Source: JBFGJY01 sp041576975 (GTDB taxonomy: Bacteria > Pseudomonadota > Gammaproteobacteria > UBA4575). Taken from it: a DNA stretch of 15,380 bases. Positions 7,048 through 13,732 of the stretch are shown here, in pieces. The stretch spans positions 1 through 15,380 of the forward strand of contig JBFGJY010000061.1 in NCBI GenBank assembly GCA_041576975.1, in the 5' to 3' direction. The position numbers were made by a program, and so were the translations under genes. Within the stretch, counting starts at the first letter, position 1. Every line of letters starts with the position of its first letter. Under the pieces are notes generated by a model. That model saw only the letters and a list, made by a program, of their open reading frames with translations. It was not told the DNA's origin and did not search any database.

Positions 7048-7052
7048 TTCTT

Positions 7053-7083
7053 GAATATCCGCTTTCGGCCAATAGCGGACATT
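7053..7083 (+). repeat. Dispersed hairpin repeat, copy 9 (class A)
   Basis: GAATATCCGCTTT, centre CGGCC, right arm AATAGCGGACATT. Its right end runs directly into an attC-like element (7083-7147). Confidence 0.9.
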
Positions 7084-7147
7084 AACGCTGCGGTAACAGC
7101 TGGAGCAAACGCGACGTCCTGTTGACCACCTTGTTATGCGTTTGTTA
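7083..7147 (-). other. attC-like recombination site candidate
   Basis: Read on the minus strand, the 65-bp element opens TAACAAACGC and closes GCAGCGTTA, with inner AACAAGGTGG pairing imperfectly with CCAGCTGTT. The opening is the same as the start of Vibrio cholerae repeats as I remember them, and the end has the usual GCGTTA cleavage core. Length fits the attC range (57-141 bp), and it lies 3' of a minus-strand gene (DUF454) in the orientation a cassette would have. The terminal pairing beyond TTAAC is weak, so this is a candidate only. It also overlaps a perfect 14-base palindrome, GTTTGTTAACAAAC (7140-7153). Confidence 0.4.
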
Positions 7148-7219
7148 ACAAACAAAATTCTGTACATGCTCTTTGCTCCGAAAAATAGTGTACATATAAT
7201 ACGATGCAAAGGGCTTACT

Positions 7220-7588
7220 TCAACGCGGCTCAGGCCGGCTGACAAGAAACGCCATAATTGAAATAAACAACACAGCCATCCCAGTCATAAGCCATATATT
7301 ATCGATACGTTGATACATGATCACCCAGCTTAATGTAAGCAGTAGAAACGCTATTACCTTACTTGAGCGTGAAATCGCCCCCTGCTGCTCCCAGTCAATC
7401 AAGAGTTTTCCAAGATGTGGGTGAGCATAGAGCCAACGATGTAAGCGATCTGATCCTTTTGCGGAAAACCAGGCCGCTAATAGCAAAAAGGGTACTGTTG
7501 GCAACCCGGGCAGAATCACGCCAATAAGCGCGAGCACTAAAAAAAAGTAGGCTAGTAATAAAGCGGCTAGTCGAGTCATATTCAACAT
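7220..7588 (-). CDS. DUF454 (YbaN-like) inner-membrane protein
   Basis: A 122-residue membrane protein with the family signature GVILPGLPTVPFLLLAAWFS (residues 23-42), followed by AKGSDRLHRWLYAHPHLGKLL and a WEQQGAISRSSK loop. Hydrophobic segments lie at about 6-40, 77-92 and 98-116. The family, which includes E. coli YbaN, has no established function. M4 could also be the start. The gene looks richer in GC than its neighbours. It is followed on its own strand by an attC-like element and repeat copy 9, and preceded by copy 10, so it is a self-contained unit. Confidence 0.92.
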   Translation of the reverse strand: MLNMTRLAALLLAYFFLVLALIGVILPGLPTVPFLLLAAWFSAKGSDRLHRWLYAHPHLGKLLIDWEQQGAISRSSKVIAFLLLTLSWVIMYQRIDNIWLMTGMAVLFISIMAFLVSRPEPR

Positions 7589-7735
7589 TTAAAATAACGA
7601 CATTAATTAAGTGGCCATTATGCGTGCTTCTTTACTACTAAAATGAATCTGCTGCCTTCTCCTCTTATAGGCTAAGCATAACTATTTATTAGTTTGCTTA
7701 AATGCATTTCTAACCCATTATTCATATAGAAACTG

Positions 7736-7765
7736 CATGTCTGCTTTGGGTCGAAAGCGGTCACT
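7736..7765 (+). repeat. Dispersed hairpin repeat, copy 10 (class B)
   Basis: CATGTCTGCTTT, then GGGTCGAAAGCGGTCACT. It overlaps the stop codon of the next minus-strand gene: the TGA of that lipoprotein (7761-7763) is inside the repeat. Confidence 0.88.
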
Positions 7766-8324
7766 CAGATTTTACTTTCAACTTTATTTTCCCAATAGTC
7801 TCGCTAATCTTTGGATCTAAATCAGGCTCATAATTTGCAACTATTTCCAATAAACTTGAATCAGCCAATGGAATTTCGTTGCCTTCTAGTGAATACACTT
7901 TAAACTCACCGTTATAGGTTTCAATAGCGTAATATTCGTTTGAAGAATCAGATAACCGAACTAGCAAAAACGGCGCAGGAGGGCGTTTGGGAAAACACCC
8001 AACTGGAGGAAGCCACCAGCATGAGACATGGTATAGACGATCACCAATTACGTAATGAAAATTTCTAGCTGAATCGGTAATTACAGAAAACTGTTCATCT
8101 TTGTGTCCAAAGTCATCTGGTTTGTTCATGATTAAGTCGAGTCTCCCGAGGCCATAGGCTGCAGGTAGAATTATTTGTATTTCTTTGTCTGGTATTGGCT
8201 CATCAGTTACAGACACTAATGTACCGTCTATGGAAACTCGACCTACTGAACTTCCTGGTGCAACACACCCAAAATAATTGAAAATAGATAAAATCAAGAC
8301 GACTAAAAACAAAAGTCTTTGCAT
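7761..8324 (-). CDS. Putative lipoprotein with a carboxypeptidase-regulatory-like N-terminal domain
   Basis: 187 residues from the ATG at 8324; an in-frame TTG at 8357 is a less likely start. MQRLLFLVVLILSIFNYFGC is a lipoprotein leader with the lipobox cysteine at residue 20. Next comes RVSIDGTLVSVTDEPIPDKE and a strand-rich stretch ending in ITDSARNFHYVIG, which resembles the beta-sandwich CarboxypepD-regulatory fold (G.L.D..PIP, then a T D..G.F-like segment). A WWLPPVGCFPKRPP loop and a second strand-rich part follow. Its role is unknown; it is presumably envelope anchored. The stop lies in repeat copy 10 and copy 11 lies upstream, so it is a single-gene unit. Confidence 0.78.
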   Translation of the reverse strand: MQRLLFLVVLILSIFNYFGCVAPGSSVGRVSIDGTLVSVTDEPIPDKEIQIILPAAYGLGRLDLIMNKPDDFGHKDEQFSVITDSARNFHYVIGDRLYHVSCWWLPPVGCFPKRPPAPFLLVRLSDSSNEYYAIETYNGEFKVYSLEGNEIPLADSSLLEIVANYEPDLDPKISETIGKIKLKVKSE

Positions 8325-8386
8325 ATAATTAGAGTTTGTTGTCAGATTAACTAGCAATTTAATTTTAGTTTTATCTTGAAATACTT

Positions 8387-8417
8387 ATGTCCGCTATGGG
8401 CCGTTAGCGGACATTCA
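8387..8417 (+). repeat. Dispersed hairpin repeat, copy 11 (class B)
   Basis: ATGTCCGCTATGGGCC, then GTTAGCGGACATTCAA. It ends one base past the stop of the polysaccharide deacetylase gene. Confidence 0.9.
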
Positions 8418-8418
8418 A

Positions 8419-9087
8419 CTATATCTTAGCTGTATTATAGTTATCAAATTCAAAACCTTGTGCTTTTCCCCATGTAATTAATTCATCAACTGCTTGCGGC
8501 AACCATGACTTATCTATCGCATCTTCTTGACCTTGCCGATAGCACATTTCATGTAACACTATTGCACCACCTTGATGCTTTTTTAGTTGTTTTTTAATTT
8601 TTTCGATCTTACTTTGCCATTTTCCACTTCCGGTATATGCATCGTTAACATAAAAGGTTAGGTAAGCTAACTCCAAATTATTACATTTAATGGATTTATA
8701 AACAGTAGGTGTTATCACCCCAAAAGGTGGACGAAAATATAGAGGGCTATACGCTGGTTCGCTAATCGCAATTCTCATCGCTTTCACAGTTTCAATTATC
8801 TCTTTATTCAATTTAGATGCAGAAAATAGCGTTGAAAATAAATGAGAATGTGAGTGTATAGCTAGTTGATGTCCATTTTTATATGCAGCACGAACTAAAT
8901 AAGGCGCTTGCTGAATATTCTTACCAATATAGCAAAATGTTGCCTTAACACGATGTTGAGAAAGTGTAACTAGAAGACTTTCTGAAACCGAATTATGGAT
9001 ATTAGGGCCATCATCAAACGTAAGTATGATTTTATGGTCACGAGAAGGCCAAAGATTACTATTTAGAATACTAAATTTTGAAATCAT
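8419..9087 (-). CDS. Polysaccharide deacetylase (NodB-type, CE4)
   Basis: A 222-residue CE4 esterase that would remove N- or O-acetyl groups from a polysaccharide using a divalent metal. All five motifs are present: TFDDGP (23-28, with metal D26 and base D25), the H78-S-H-S-H82 box (metal histidines H78 and H82), RPPFG (119-123), D149 with W157 in the DAYTGSGKW region, and the IVLHE box (176-180) with catalytic H179. Residues at the start, MISKFSILNSNLWPSRDHK, are not a signal peptide, so the enzyme may be cytoplasmic as NodB is, acting on a sugar precursor (inference). Its neighbour is an SGNH esterase, but a repeat separates them and there is no evidence of an operon. Confidence 0.95.
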   Translation of the reverse strand: MISKFSILNSNLWPSRDHKIILTFDDGPNIHNSVSESLLVTLSQHRVKATFCYIGKNIQQAPYLVRAAYKNGHQLAIHSHSHLFSTLFSASKLNKEIIETVKAMRIAISEPAYSPLYFRPPFGVITPTVYKSIKCNNLELAYLTFYVNDAYTGSGKWQSKIEKIKKQLKKHQGGAIVLHEMCYRQGQEDAIDKSWLPQAVDELITWGKAQGFEFDNYNTAKI

Positions 9088-9143
9088 TGATTAATTAGAT
9101 AGAGCAATTTCATCTAAAAATTATAATGCAATTATTAATGCTC

Positions 9144-9174
9144 GAATGTCTGCTTTCGGCCAATTGCGGACATA
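9144..9174 (+). repeat. Dispersed hairpin repeat, copy 12 (class A)
   Basis: GAATGTCTGCTTT, centre CGGCC, right arm AATTGCGGACATA. It lies 41 bases past the SGNH hydrolase stop. Confidence 0.9.
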
Positions 9175-9215
9175 AAAAAGTTGGGTTAATTGGCAGCTGA
9201 GAGATGAGTAACTTG

Positions 9216-9857
9216 TTAAAAGTCTATTTTTTCAGATACTTCACAAGCCAGAGCCTCGCCCAACAGTTGGTGTTGATTTTCATCCAAATGGATTCCATCT
9301 ACAACGCTGGCATTAGTAATAGTACCAGCATTAAAATATAGTACAGAATGGTTTGTAGCTACATTTTCAAGTTCAGCGGCTAAACCCACACTTCGAATTT
9401 CTGCACCATTAAACTTATTCGCAATAATACCTTTTGGTTCAATGATAGGTGGAGGAGCGACAACCATAATATCGGGTATTCGCATAGACGGTTCAATAGG
9501 GGCTTGCCGAATAATTTGAATTAGTTTCACAGTTCCTTGCGCTGAGAGCCATGCATTATTGTTGTGCGTGCATTGAAAGTCATTTGAGCCAAGCATCAAA
9601 ATAACCAACTTTAGTGGTGAGTTCATTTCAATTACTTGAGCCAAACCCTGCGAGCCATCCCGTCCTTCTTTAAAAGGGTCATCCCATACGGTTCTTCGAC
9701 CATTAAGGCAATTTTCAATCACTCGGACGTGCTTACCCTTTTCATTTAGGACTTTCTCAAAAATACCAGTCCATCGTTTTTCAAACGATAATCGTTTTCG
9801 AGAATTAGGAATTATTCCCCAAGAGAGACTATCTGAATATACAAGAATCTGATCCAT
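9216..9857 (-). CDS. SGNH/GDSL hydrolase, MsAcT-like arylesterase/acyltransferase
   Basis: A 213-residue serine esterase. Seen: nucleophile block YSDSLSWG (7-14, S10), where the usual GDS is SDS; RWTGIFEKVL (28-37); oxyanion glycine in CLNGRRTVWDDP (G53); LGSND (89-93, N92); and the D187..H190 pair in VDGIHLDENQH. The layout RWTG, WDDP, AP/SPPP, FNAG and DGIH matches the Mycobacterium smegmatis acyltransferase MsAcT, so short acyl esters are likely substrates, perhaps with transfer to other alcohols (inference). There is no signal peptide. The TAA stop begins the string TAACAAGT shared with two other genes here. No clear ribosome site precedes the ATG. Confidence 0.93.
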   Translation of the reverse strand: MDQILVYSDSLSWGIIPNSRKRLSFEKRWTGIFEKVLNEKGKHVRVIENCLNGRRTVWDDPFKEGRDGSQGLAQVIEMNSPLKLVILMLGSNDFQCTHNNNAWLSAQGTVKLIQIIRQAPIEPSMRIPDIMVVAPPPIIEPKGIIANKFNGAEIRSVGLAAELENVATNHSVLYFNAGTITNASVVDGIHLDENQHQLLGEALACEVSEKIDF

Positions 9858-9916
9858 AGTTTAGATTTTGATTGCCTTCTTGCAGTTGTTATATATGAAT
9901 TCGTTCTGCCTGTTTA

Positions 9917-9946
9917 GAATGTCCGCTTTGGGTCGTTAGCGGCCAT
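9917..9946 (+). repeat. Dispersed hairpin repeat, copy 13 (class B)
   Basis: GAATGTCCGCTTT, then GGGTCGTTAGCGGCCAT. It lies just beyond a terminator-like hairpin downstream of the next gene. Confidence 0.9.
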
Positions 9947-9953
9947 ACGCAAT

Positions 9954-9984
9954 TAAAAAAAGCCCGGCGTGAATCGGCTTCTTT
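9954..9984 (-). terminator. Likely intrinsic terminator for 10019-10258
   Basis: On the minus strand AAAGAAGCC and GGCTTTTTTT form the foot of a hairpin, with a GC-rich loop between them (ATTCACGCC), followed by seven T bases and AATTG. Position and orientation fit the small membrane protein gene ending at 10019. Confidence 0.6.
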
Positions 9985-10018
9985 ATGCTACTAGATGTTA
10001 TGTAACGAAAAGTCGTCA

Positions 10019-10258
10019 CTAATCTTCTTTTTCTAATTCTTTTCTATATTCTTCTTCTTTCTCCTCAGCAATTTTTGAATTTATTAAGTAAACAACGAGT
10101 GCGATCCAAGCAATACACCATAAGTAAAACTTTGTTAGATCAAGCGTAGGCTTGTCATAGCCTAACAAAATGTAAATAAAGGCAATTGCACCAAACACTA
10201 CAAGAGTTACTGCATGGATTTTTACTACATAGCCGATTATGCTCCATCTAATTTTCAT
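10019..10258 (-). CDS. Small two-helix membrane protein
   Basis: 79 residues. Two hydrophobic helices (about 14-33 and 43-60) are joined by GYDKPTLDLTKF, followed by a highly charged tail SKIAEEKEEEYRKELEKED that probably projects into the cytoplasm as a short helix. No family is recognised. No strong ribosome site is visible, but the coding pattern (hydrophobic segments with a clean charged tail) is convincing. A terminator-like hairpin follows the stop, and repeats 13 and 14 bracket the gene, so it is transcribed alone. Confidence 0.72.
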   Translation of the reverse strand: MKIRWSIIGYVVKIHAVTLVVFGAIAFIYILLGYDKPTLDLTKFYLWCIAWIALVVYLINSKIAEEKEEEYRKELEKED

Positions 10259-10384
10259 TTAGATATCATTCTCATATCCGATACCTCTCTATGTTAATTG
10301 ACTCTATCATAATTAAACAATTGGATTTATGTATAAGCTTTTTATCGCTTTATTAAATAACTAATGACAGACTGAAATAATGTA

Positions 10385-10411
10385 AATGTCCGCTTTCGGC
10401 CAATTGCGGAC
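10385..10411 (+). repeat. Dispersed hairpin repeat, copy 14 (class A)
   Basis: AATGTCCGCTTT, centre CGGCC, right arm AATTGCGGAC. The last two bases of the right arm are lost. Confidence 0.88.
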
Positions 10412-10418
10412 CTTTAGA

Positions 10419-10437
10419 CCGTAGGTATCTCCTGCGG
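10419..10437. other. Short GC-rich hairpin past the 10463-10840 gene
   Basis: CCGTAGG and CCTGCGG can pair over seven positions (one T-G) around a TATCT loop. It lies 25 bases past the stop of the minus-strand gene. There is no T tract, so a terminator role is uncertain. Confidence 0.3.
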
Positions 10438-10462
10438 CAAGCAAGACAGAAACAATCATGCT

Positions 10463-10840
10463 TTACTGCACTGGGGAATTTTCCTGGGTCAAATTCTTAC
10501 AGGGGTTATTAACGGCGTAAGCATAAATGACGGGAAAGAATTCGGAAACTTTTGAACGGCCAAGGGCAGAGGACAGCGGCAGTGTCATAGGATACTGAAA
10601 AGTTGCGACAGTCCAAGTTTCGTTGGGCCAGTAATACCATTCCCGGTTGGGATACAGTTCAGGAAACCGATTTTCTACCTTTTCAATTTCAGGATATCTG
10701 TTGTGCACACGGCAATATTCTTTTAAGTACTCCTCAACAATAATCGCCTGCTTCACTGTCGCAGAATCCTTTATATACAGTTTCCCGACTCCAAATAGAA
10801 GCAGAACAACAACAATTCCAATCCAAATCTTGGGCTTCAT
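10463..10840 (-). CDS. Hypothetical protein with N-terminal membrane anchor
   Basis: 125 residues. MKPKIWIGIVVVLLLFGVGK is a single N-terminal membrane helix or uncleaved signal, followed by a periplasmic-looking domain with two cysteines (in EYCRVHNRYP and NNPCKNL) that could form a disulfide. The order of a hydrophobic start, an amphipathic helix KQAIIVEEYLKEYCRVHNRY and a compact strand region (EWYYWPNETWTVATFQYP) recalls a minor pilin or pseudopilin, but the conserved pilin E5 and cleavage site are absent, so I do not assign it. Base composition looks less AT-rich than nearby small genes. A GAGGA lies 13 bases before the ATG, rather far. Confidence 0.72.
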   Translation of the reverse strand: MKPKIWIGIVVVLLLFGVGKLYIKDSATVKQAIIVEEYLKEYCRVHNRYPEIEKVENRFPELYPNREWYYWPNETWTVATFQYPMTLPLSSALGRSKVSEFFPVIYAYAVNNPCKNLTQENSPVQ

Positions 10841-10892
10841 CGAAAATCATGTCCTCAATGCACTACCTCATTGTAGGCATATAGCTAACGAT

Positions 10893-10920
10893 TGACAGCA
10901 ACGGGTCGTAATCGGACATT
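10893..10920 (+). repeat. Dispersed hairpin repeat, copy 15 (class B, degenerate)
   Basis: TGACAGCAACGGGTCG, then TAATCGGACATT. The left arm has decayed; GGGTCGTWA and CGGACATT remain. First member of a B-then-A doublet with copy 16. Confidence 0.65.
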
Positions 10921-10973
10921 AAACTGTACTGAATTGATGTTTCCAACCTTGTTTATCCCTTAATGGTCTAATT

Positions 10974-11004
10974 TATGACTGCTTTCCGCCAAAAGCGGTC
11001 ATTC
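10974..11004 (+). repeat. Dispersed hairpin repeat, copy 16 (class A)
   Basis: ATGACTGCTTT, centre CCGCC, right arm AAAAGCGGTCATTCA. Both arms carry the matching change (ATGAC with GTCAT), so pairing is kept although the sequence differs from the common form. Confidence 0.88.
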
Positions 11005-11014
11005 AGTAACTTCA

Positions 11015-11122
11015 TCAATTGATAGCCGTTAATGCTTTTTGAAAATCGTTGAATATATTATGGTCTGGCGTCATTTCTAGATTTTCTTTTATTGCCACGC
11101 CCGCTTGCTGCTGCACGCCCAT
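11015..11122 (-). CDS. Possible tiny ORF coupled to the helicase stop
   Basis: A 35-residue frame, MGVQQQAGVAIKENLEMTPD then HNIFNDFQKALTAIN, starts one base after the helicase stop (TGA-A-ATG), a spacing that would allow translational coupling. The amphipathic helices and polar turns look protein-like. It could be a real small protein, a remnant of a larger C-terminal domain in another frame, or chance. No family is recognised. Confidence 0.28.
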   Translation of the reverse strand: MGVQQQAGVAIKENLEMTPDHNIFNDFQKALTAIN

Positions 11123-11123
11123 T

Positions 11124-12357
11124 TCATTGAGCGAACAAAGCTTTTCTTCTAGGTAATTTGTTTGAACTTAAATTTTGTCTACCACGAGGTTTAATTTTAA
11201 CGGGTCGAGTTATAGAAGGATCAGGCTCATAGCCTTCAACCATTACTTGTTTAATCTTGCGTTTGATTAAACGCTCAATGTCTTCAAGCAAATCCATTTC
11301 ATCCATACTGACTAATGACAGCGCCTCTCCTTCCATTCCTGTTCTACCAGTTCGCCCAATTCGATGGATGTAATCTTCCGCAACACTTGGTAAATCGTAG
11401 TTCACAACATGTGGCAGTTGACTAATATCCAGCCCGCGAGCAGCAATGTCTGTTGCAACCAAAACACGAACATTCCCTGATTTAAATTTTGCTAATGCCT
11501 TCGTTCTTGCGCCCTGTTTTTTTATCACCATGAATTGCAGCGGTATTGAGCCCATCTTTGGTTAATTGTTCGGCAAGCCGGTCTGCACCTTGCTTAGTTC
11601 GTACAAAAACTAATACCTGCTTCCAATTTTTTGAACCAATCAGAAATGACAGCAACTTTCTCTTTTGGCTTTTGTCCACTGGGTGCACAATTTGATTTAC
11701 GTTTTCTGCAACCGTATTGCGCTGAGCCACTTCAACCAAAGCAGGTGATTTAAGTAAAAAATTAGAAAGCTGTTTTACATCATTAGAAAACGTAGCCGAG
11801 AACATTAAAGTTTGTTTATGGTTTGGTAAAAGCGCCAGGATTTTTCGAATGTCTTTAATAAAACCCATATCTAGCATTCGATCAGCTTCATCGAGCACTA
11901 AAATTTCAATGCTGGAAAGATTAATAGTGTTCCGCCCTACATGGTCTAGCAATCGACCAGGTGTGGCTACAACAATATCCACACCTTTGCGTAATTTATT
12001 AATTTGCGAATTGATACTCACCCCGCCATAAATTACTGCTGTACGAAGCGGCAGCTTCATCCCATATGCTCGTACACTCTCTGCAACCTGTGCAACTAAT
12101 CCCCGTGTTGGCGCCAACACTAACGCACGAACTTTTCTTTTTGCTGAATTTGTTTCTGCATTAGATATTAAATTTTGCAGCAATGGCAATGTGAAACCAG
12201 CCGTTTTACCTGTTCCTGTTTGCGCACCTCCCATCAGATCGTGTCCTTCTAAAATAAGTGGGATAGCTTGCTTTTGGATAGGCGTAGGCGTGCTGTAACC
12301 TTTTTCACTCACAGCATGATTTAATTCGGCCATAAGACCGAGCGATTGAAATGACAT
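11124..12357 (-). pseudogene. rhlE: RhlE-type DEAD-box RNA helicase, frameshifted
   Basis: An ATP-dependent RNA helicase split into two frames: N part 12357-11482 and C part up to 11124. Motifs seen: the Q region GYSTPTPIQKQAIP (20-33), motif I AQTGTGKT (45-52), Ia PTRGLVAQ (83-90, usually PTREL), Ib TPGR (132-135), II DEAD (156-159), III SAT (187-189), then in the C part ATDIAARGLD and HRIGRTGR. The frames join at AAIHGDKK and QGARTKALAKFKSG, exactly where seven A residues (T at 11517-11523) stand; six would restore one protein of about 410 residues, normal for RhlE. So there is a single +1 insertion in a homopolymer: sequencing error, true mutation or slippage. GGAGAA precedes the ATG. The C-terminal tail is basic. 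Confidence 0.88.
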
Positions 12358-12720
12358 TCTTGACGTTCTCCAGTATTCGGCCCACCCAATACAAATTAGA
12401 TTGGGATGGTCTAGGCAGAGATTAAATAATTCTGTTTCGAGATGAATCGGGAAGGATTACCGCGAGGACAAAGTATGCTGACCAATGAGCACCTTTAATT
12501 GAGCCTGCATTGTATATGAATAGTTGTTTAAATGGCAACCAATGCGCAAATACCAAATTGGATATGGGTTACTACATGGATGTTGTAACAAATTAAAGTT
12601 AGGTGACCTAAATGACTCCTAACGGTCAAAAGCAGACATTCAATTTTCGAGTCTTCATATTAAACTATCTATTTATAGTTAAAGCGGATTCTTCTCAACT
12701 AACTTCTCTTACTGAACTAC
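12358..12720 (-). promoter_or_regulatory. Upstream region and long leader of the helicase gene
   Basis: No gene is seen in this stretch. On the minus strand, TTGCCA (complement of 12533-12538) stands 18 bases before TACAAT (12514-12509), with TATACA as an alternative, a good sigma-70 pair. This gives a leader of about 145 bases before the ATG. Close to the gene the leader contains CCCAAT and ATTGGG (12389-12411 region), a six-base hairpin stem. Long structured leaders are common on cold-induced RNA helicase genes, so temperature control is possible (inference). Repeat copy 17 lies further upstream. Confidence 0.45.
12611..12642 (-). repeat. Dispersed hairpin repeat, copy 17 (class B, inverted)
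   Basis: AATGACTCCTAACGG, then TCAAAAGCAGACATTCAA. It matches the reverse complement of class B better than the forward form, making it the only clearly inverted copy in the window. Confidence 0.65.
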
Positions 12721-13116
12721 TTATTCTTTATCAAAGCTATCGACAATTATAGCACCCATGGATGCAGGCATTGTGATAACGACGAGCCGCTTTAATGCGG
12801 TAGTGGGTTCTGCGAGCAAGGGAAACTTGTCTAGAGAGAGCAGTATTAACGCCACGATAAAACCAGCAATCAGATAGGCGATCATAATGCGCAACAAAAA
12901 CACTGGAACTCTATGTTTGATATTTCCTTGAAATACACTCTCATATGCAAAGAATGATAGAAAAATTACAGATAAACTAAAAATGAGAACTAAATTCAAA
13001 GCAGGAAGGGTCTCCCCAAGCCTCCAGGCCTCTTCTGAAAATGAAATAGGTACGCCCAGTGCAAAAGCACCAATTGCAACTTGACTTGCATCTTCGAGGT
13101 TAAAACTTAATCTCAT
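12721..13116 (-). CDS. DUF2391-like integral membrane protein
   Basis: 131 residues with four membrane helices (about 11-27, 39-58, 71-95 and 109-126). The motif DASQVAIGAFALGVPISFSE then EAWRLGETLP (9-38), the middle AYESVFQGNIKHR and the tail ALKRLVVITMPASMGAIIVD then SFDKE match my memory of Vibrio-type proteins annotated DUF2391; no function is established. Seen directly: buried acidic residues E28, E29 and E35 at the end of helix 1, which could be functional. It is a single gene, with a degenerate repeat immediately upstream of the ATG and the inverted repeat copy downstream. Confidence 0.85.
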   Translation of the reverse strand: MRLSFNLEDASQVAIGAFALGVPISFSEEAWRLGETLPALNLVLIFSLSVIFLSFFAYESVFQGNIKHRVPVFLLRIMIAYLIAGFIVALILLSLDKFPLLAEPTTALKRLVVITMPASMGAIIVDSFDKE

Positions 13117-13123
13117 TTTACAG

Positions 13124-13151
13124 TATTATCCGTGGTCGCTTTACGGACATA
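13124..13151 (+). repeat. Dispersed hairpin repeat, copy 18 (degenerate)
   Basis: ATTATCCGTGGTCGC, then TTTACGGACATAA. It keeps GGTCG and CGGACAT in class B order with a shortened left arm. It starts eight bases upstream of the DUF2391 ATG, so it would form part of that gene's leader. Confidence 0.5.
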
Positions 13152-13279
13152 AGCATTTATATACATTCGATTTCCGGTATATGAGAGTAAAAGAGTAATA
13201 AGTTTTTTTTGTATACTGAATTACAAACGATTAATAACAAATATAACCTATATTATTGAATCATTGTCTATACCCACTA

Positions 13280-13299
13280 ATAGCATGAACTAATGCTAT
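13280..13299. other. Perfect short inverted repeat
   Basis: ATAGCAT and ATGCTAT flank a six-base spacer, 85 bases upstream of the small ORF at 13384. It could be an operator or a weak hairpin; nothing else supports a role. Confidence 0.3.
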
Positions 13300-13383
13300 G
13301 GAACCCCCTCTACCTAAACTTCATATTCGTGGTGCGTGAATAAAATGTCACCATAACTTTGATATAACTAGAGGAAATTATAA

Positions 13384-13554
13384 ATGAATATCGCACTTAA
13401 GAAGACTAATAAAGAAAATACATTCAAAAGCGAATCAGGAAATAGTGAAATGGCATTTATATACAACATCATAATGCCTGATTTTTTGCTGTTTACAGTA
13501 AGCTTATCATTTGCTTTTGGATTATTGTTGTCTATATTTGGAAGTACTATTTGA
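13384..13554 (+). CDS. Small single-span membrane protein
   Basis: 56 residues: a polar N-terminus, MNIALKKTNKENTFKSESGN, then a hydrophobic helix from about residue 25 to 53 (IMPDFLLFTVSLSFAFGLLL and on) ending FGSTI. GAGGA at 13371-13375 lies eight bases before the ATG. The clean polar-then-hydrophobic layout and good ribosome site support a real small protein. No family is recognised. It stands alone on the plus strand between two repeats, like the larger genes here. Confidence 0.6.
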   Translation: MNIALKKTNKENTFKSESGNSEMAFIYNIIMPDFLLFTVSLSFAFGLLLSIFGSTI

Positions 13555-13595
13555 TTCCATCTAAAACTCTATCTGAGATCGACTCTCTTAAATTC

Positions 13596-13618
13596 CCCTG
13601 CTCCAAACGCGAGCAGGG
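13596..13618. terminator. GC-rich hairpin past the small membrane ORF
   Basis: CCCTGCTC and GAGCAGGG form a perfect eight-base stem around CAAACGC, 41 bases past the stop at 13554. It lacks a T run on the plus strand, and the minus strand shows only ATTT after the stem, so termination would be weak or factor-assisted. Confidence 0.4.
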
Positions 13619-13658
13619 ACATTGGAGGGAACTTTTATGGCGTGAAACAACTTTATTG

Positions 13659-13690
13659 TAATGTCCGCTTTGGGTCGTCAGCAGTCATTT
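13659..13690 (+). repeat. Dispersed hairpin repeat, copy 19 (class B)
   Basis: TAATGTCCGCTTT, then GGGTCGTCAGCAGTCATTT. First member of a B-then-A doublet with copy 20. Confidence 0.88.
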
Positions 13691-13732
13691 TGAACGTGAA
13701 TTTTATAGATTCCAATCTCTTTGATCCTAGTA

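Noticed and set aside
6967..7245. Minus-strand frame of 92 residues containing the string RYWPKADI
   Set aside because: It is a translation of repeat copy 9 plus the attC-like element and the 3' end of the broken plus-strand gene. The WPKADI string comes from the palindrome itself.
8419..9857. Deacetylase plus SGNH esterase as a polysaccharide-modification operon
   Set aside because: They share strand and esterase chemistry, but 128 bases and a repeat lie between them, there is no shared promoter evidence, and neither has a signal peptide.
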